Part shown: positions 5,837 through 5,837 of the stretch, piece after piece
How positions within the stretch are numbered: position 1 is the first letter of the stretch
Layout: each line of letters opens with the position of its first letter
NCBI GenBank assembly: GCA_023457535.1
Contig: JAEWLN010000049.1
Span: forward strand, 1 to 5,837
From: Bacteroidota bacterium
GTDB lineage: Bacteria > Bacteroidota > Bacteroidia > Flavobacteriales > Flavobacteriaceae
Reading direction: 5' to 3'
Length of the DNA stretch: 5,837 nucleotides
The notes under the pieces: generated by a model
The model's input: the letters and a program-made list of their open reading frames with translations, nothing else
Told to the model about the DNA's origin: nothing
The model's database searches: none
Translations under genes and position numbers: made by a program

Positions 5837-5837
5837 C

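Noticed and set aside
1..5837. Searched by eye for tRNA or rRNA genes, CRISPR repeats, insertion-sequence ends, transposase or integrase genes, and riboswitches.
   Set aside because: None seen; nearly all of the window is accounted for by seven protein genes and short spacers.

Overview
The window looks like ordinary chromosome from a member of the Bacteroidota, most likely the Flavobacteriia. The evidence is a C-terminal type IX secretion (T9SS) sorting domain, a Bacteroidota-style sensor kinase/response regulator pair, spacers without Shine-Dalgarno sequences, and two matches to the TAnnTTTG -7 promoter element of this phylum. Base composition is uneven: hand-counted 60-base lines run from about 30% GC in the sensor domain of the kinase to about 55-67% GC in the miaA and glycosyltransferase regions.

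Layout. On the + strand, the 3' end of miaA (tRNA dimethylallyltransferase, cut by the left edge) overlaps an acyl-ACP thioesterase gene by 10 nt. This pair converges on a - strand run of genes. Between them lies a 167-bp gap (1172-1338) with no convincing gene. It holds three inverted repeats, one of which is a good intrinsic terminator for the - strand. Reading the - strand in transcription order from the right edge: the 3' end of a secreted T9SS cargo protein with its own terminator; a family 2 glycosyltransferase whose ATG overlaps nothing upstream and whose stop overlaps the start of coaE (dephospho-CoA kinase) by 4 nt; a 79-bp AT-rich spacer with a promoter-like element and repeated TTAAC/GTTAA words; then a membrane histidine kinase and an OmpR-type response regulator 8 bp apart, closed by the terminator.

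How they relate. miaA, coaE and the thioesterase are housekeeping metabolism (tRNA modification, CoA synthesis, fatty-acid release). The kinase and regulator form one two-component system with an uncharacterised periplasmic sensor domain. The glycosyltransferase and coaE are probably co-transcribed, but that linkage is positional rather than functional as far as the sequence shows. The secreted protein is insulated from the glycosyltransferase by a terminator.

I see no RNA gene, mobile element, CRISPR array or phage gene, and no clear undescribed system. The points most worth a second look are the repeat-rich spacer upstream of the kinase, the start codon of the glycosyltransferase, the hairpin-filled convergent gap, and a non-canonical residue in the thioesterase active-site motif.
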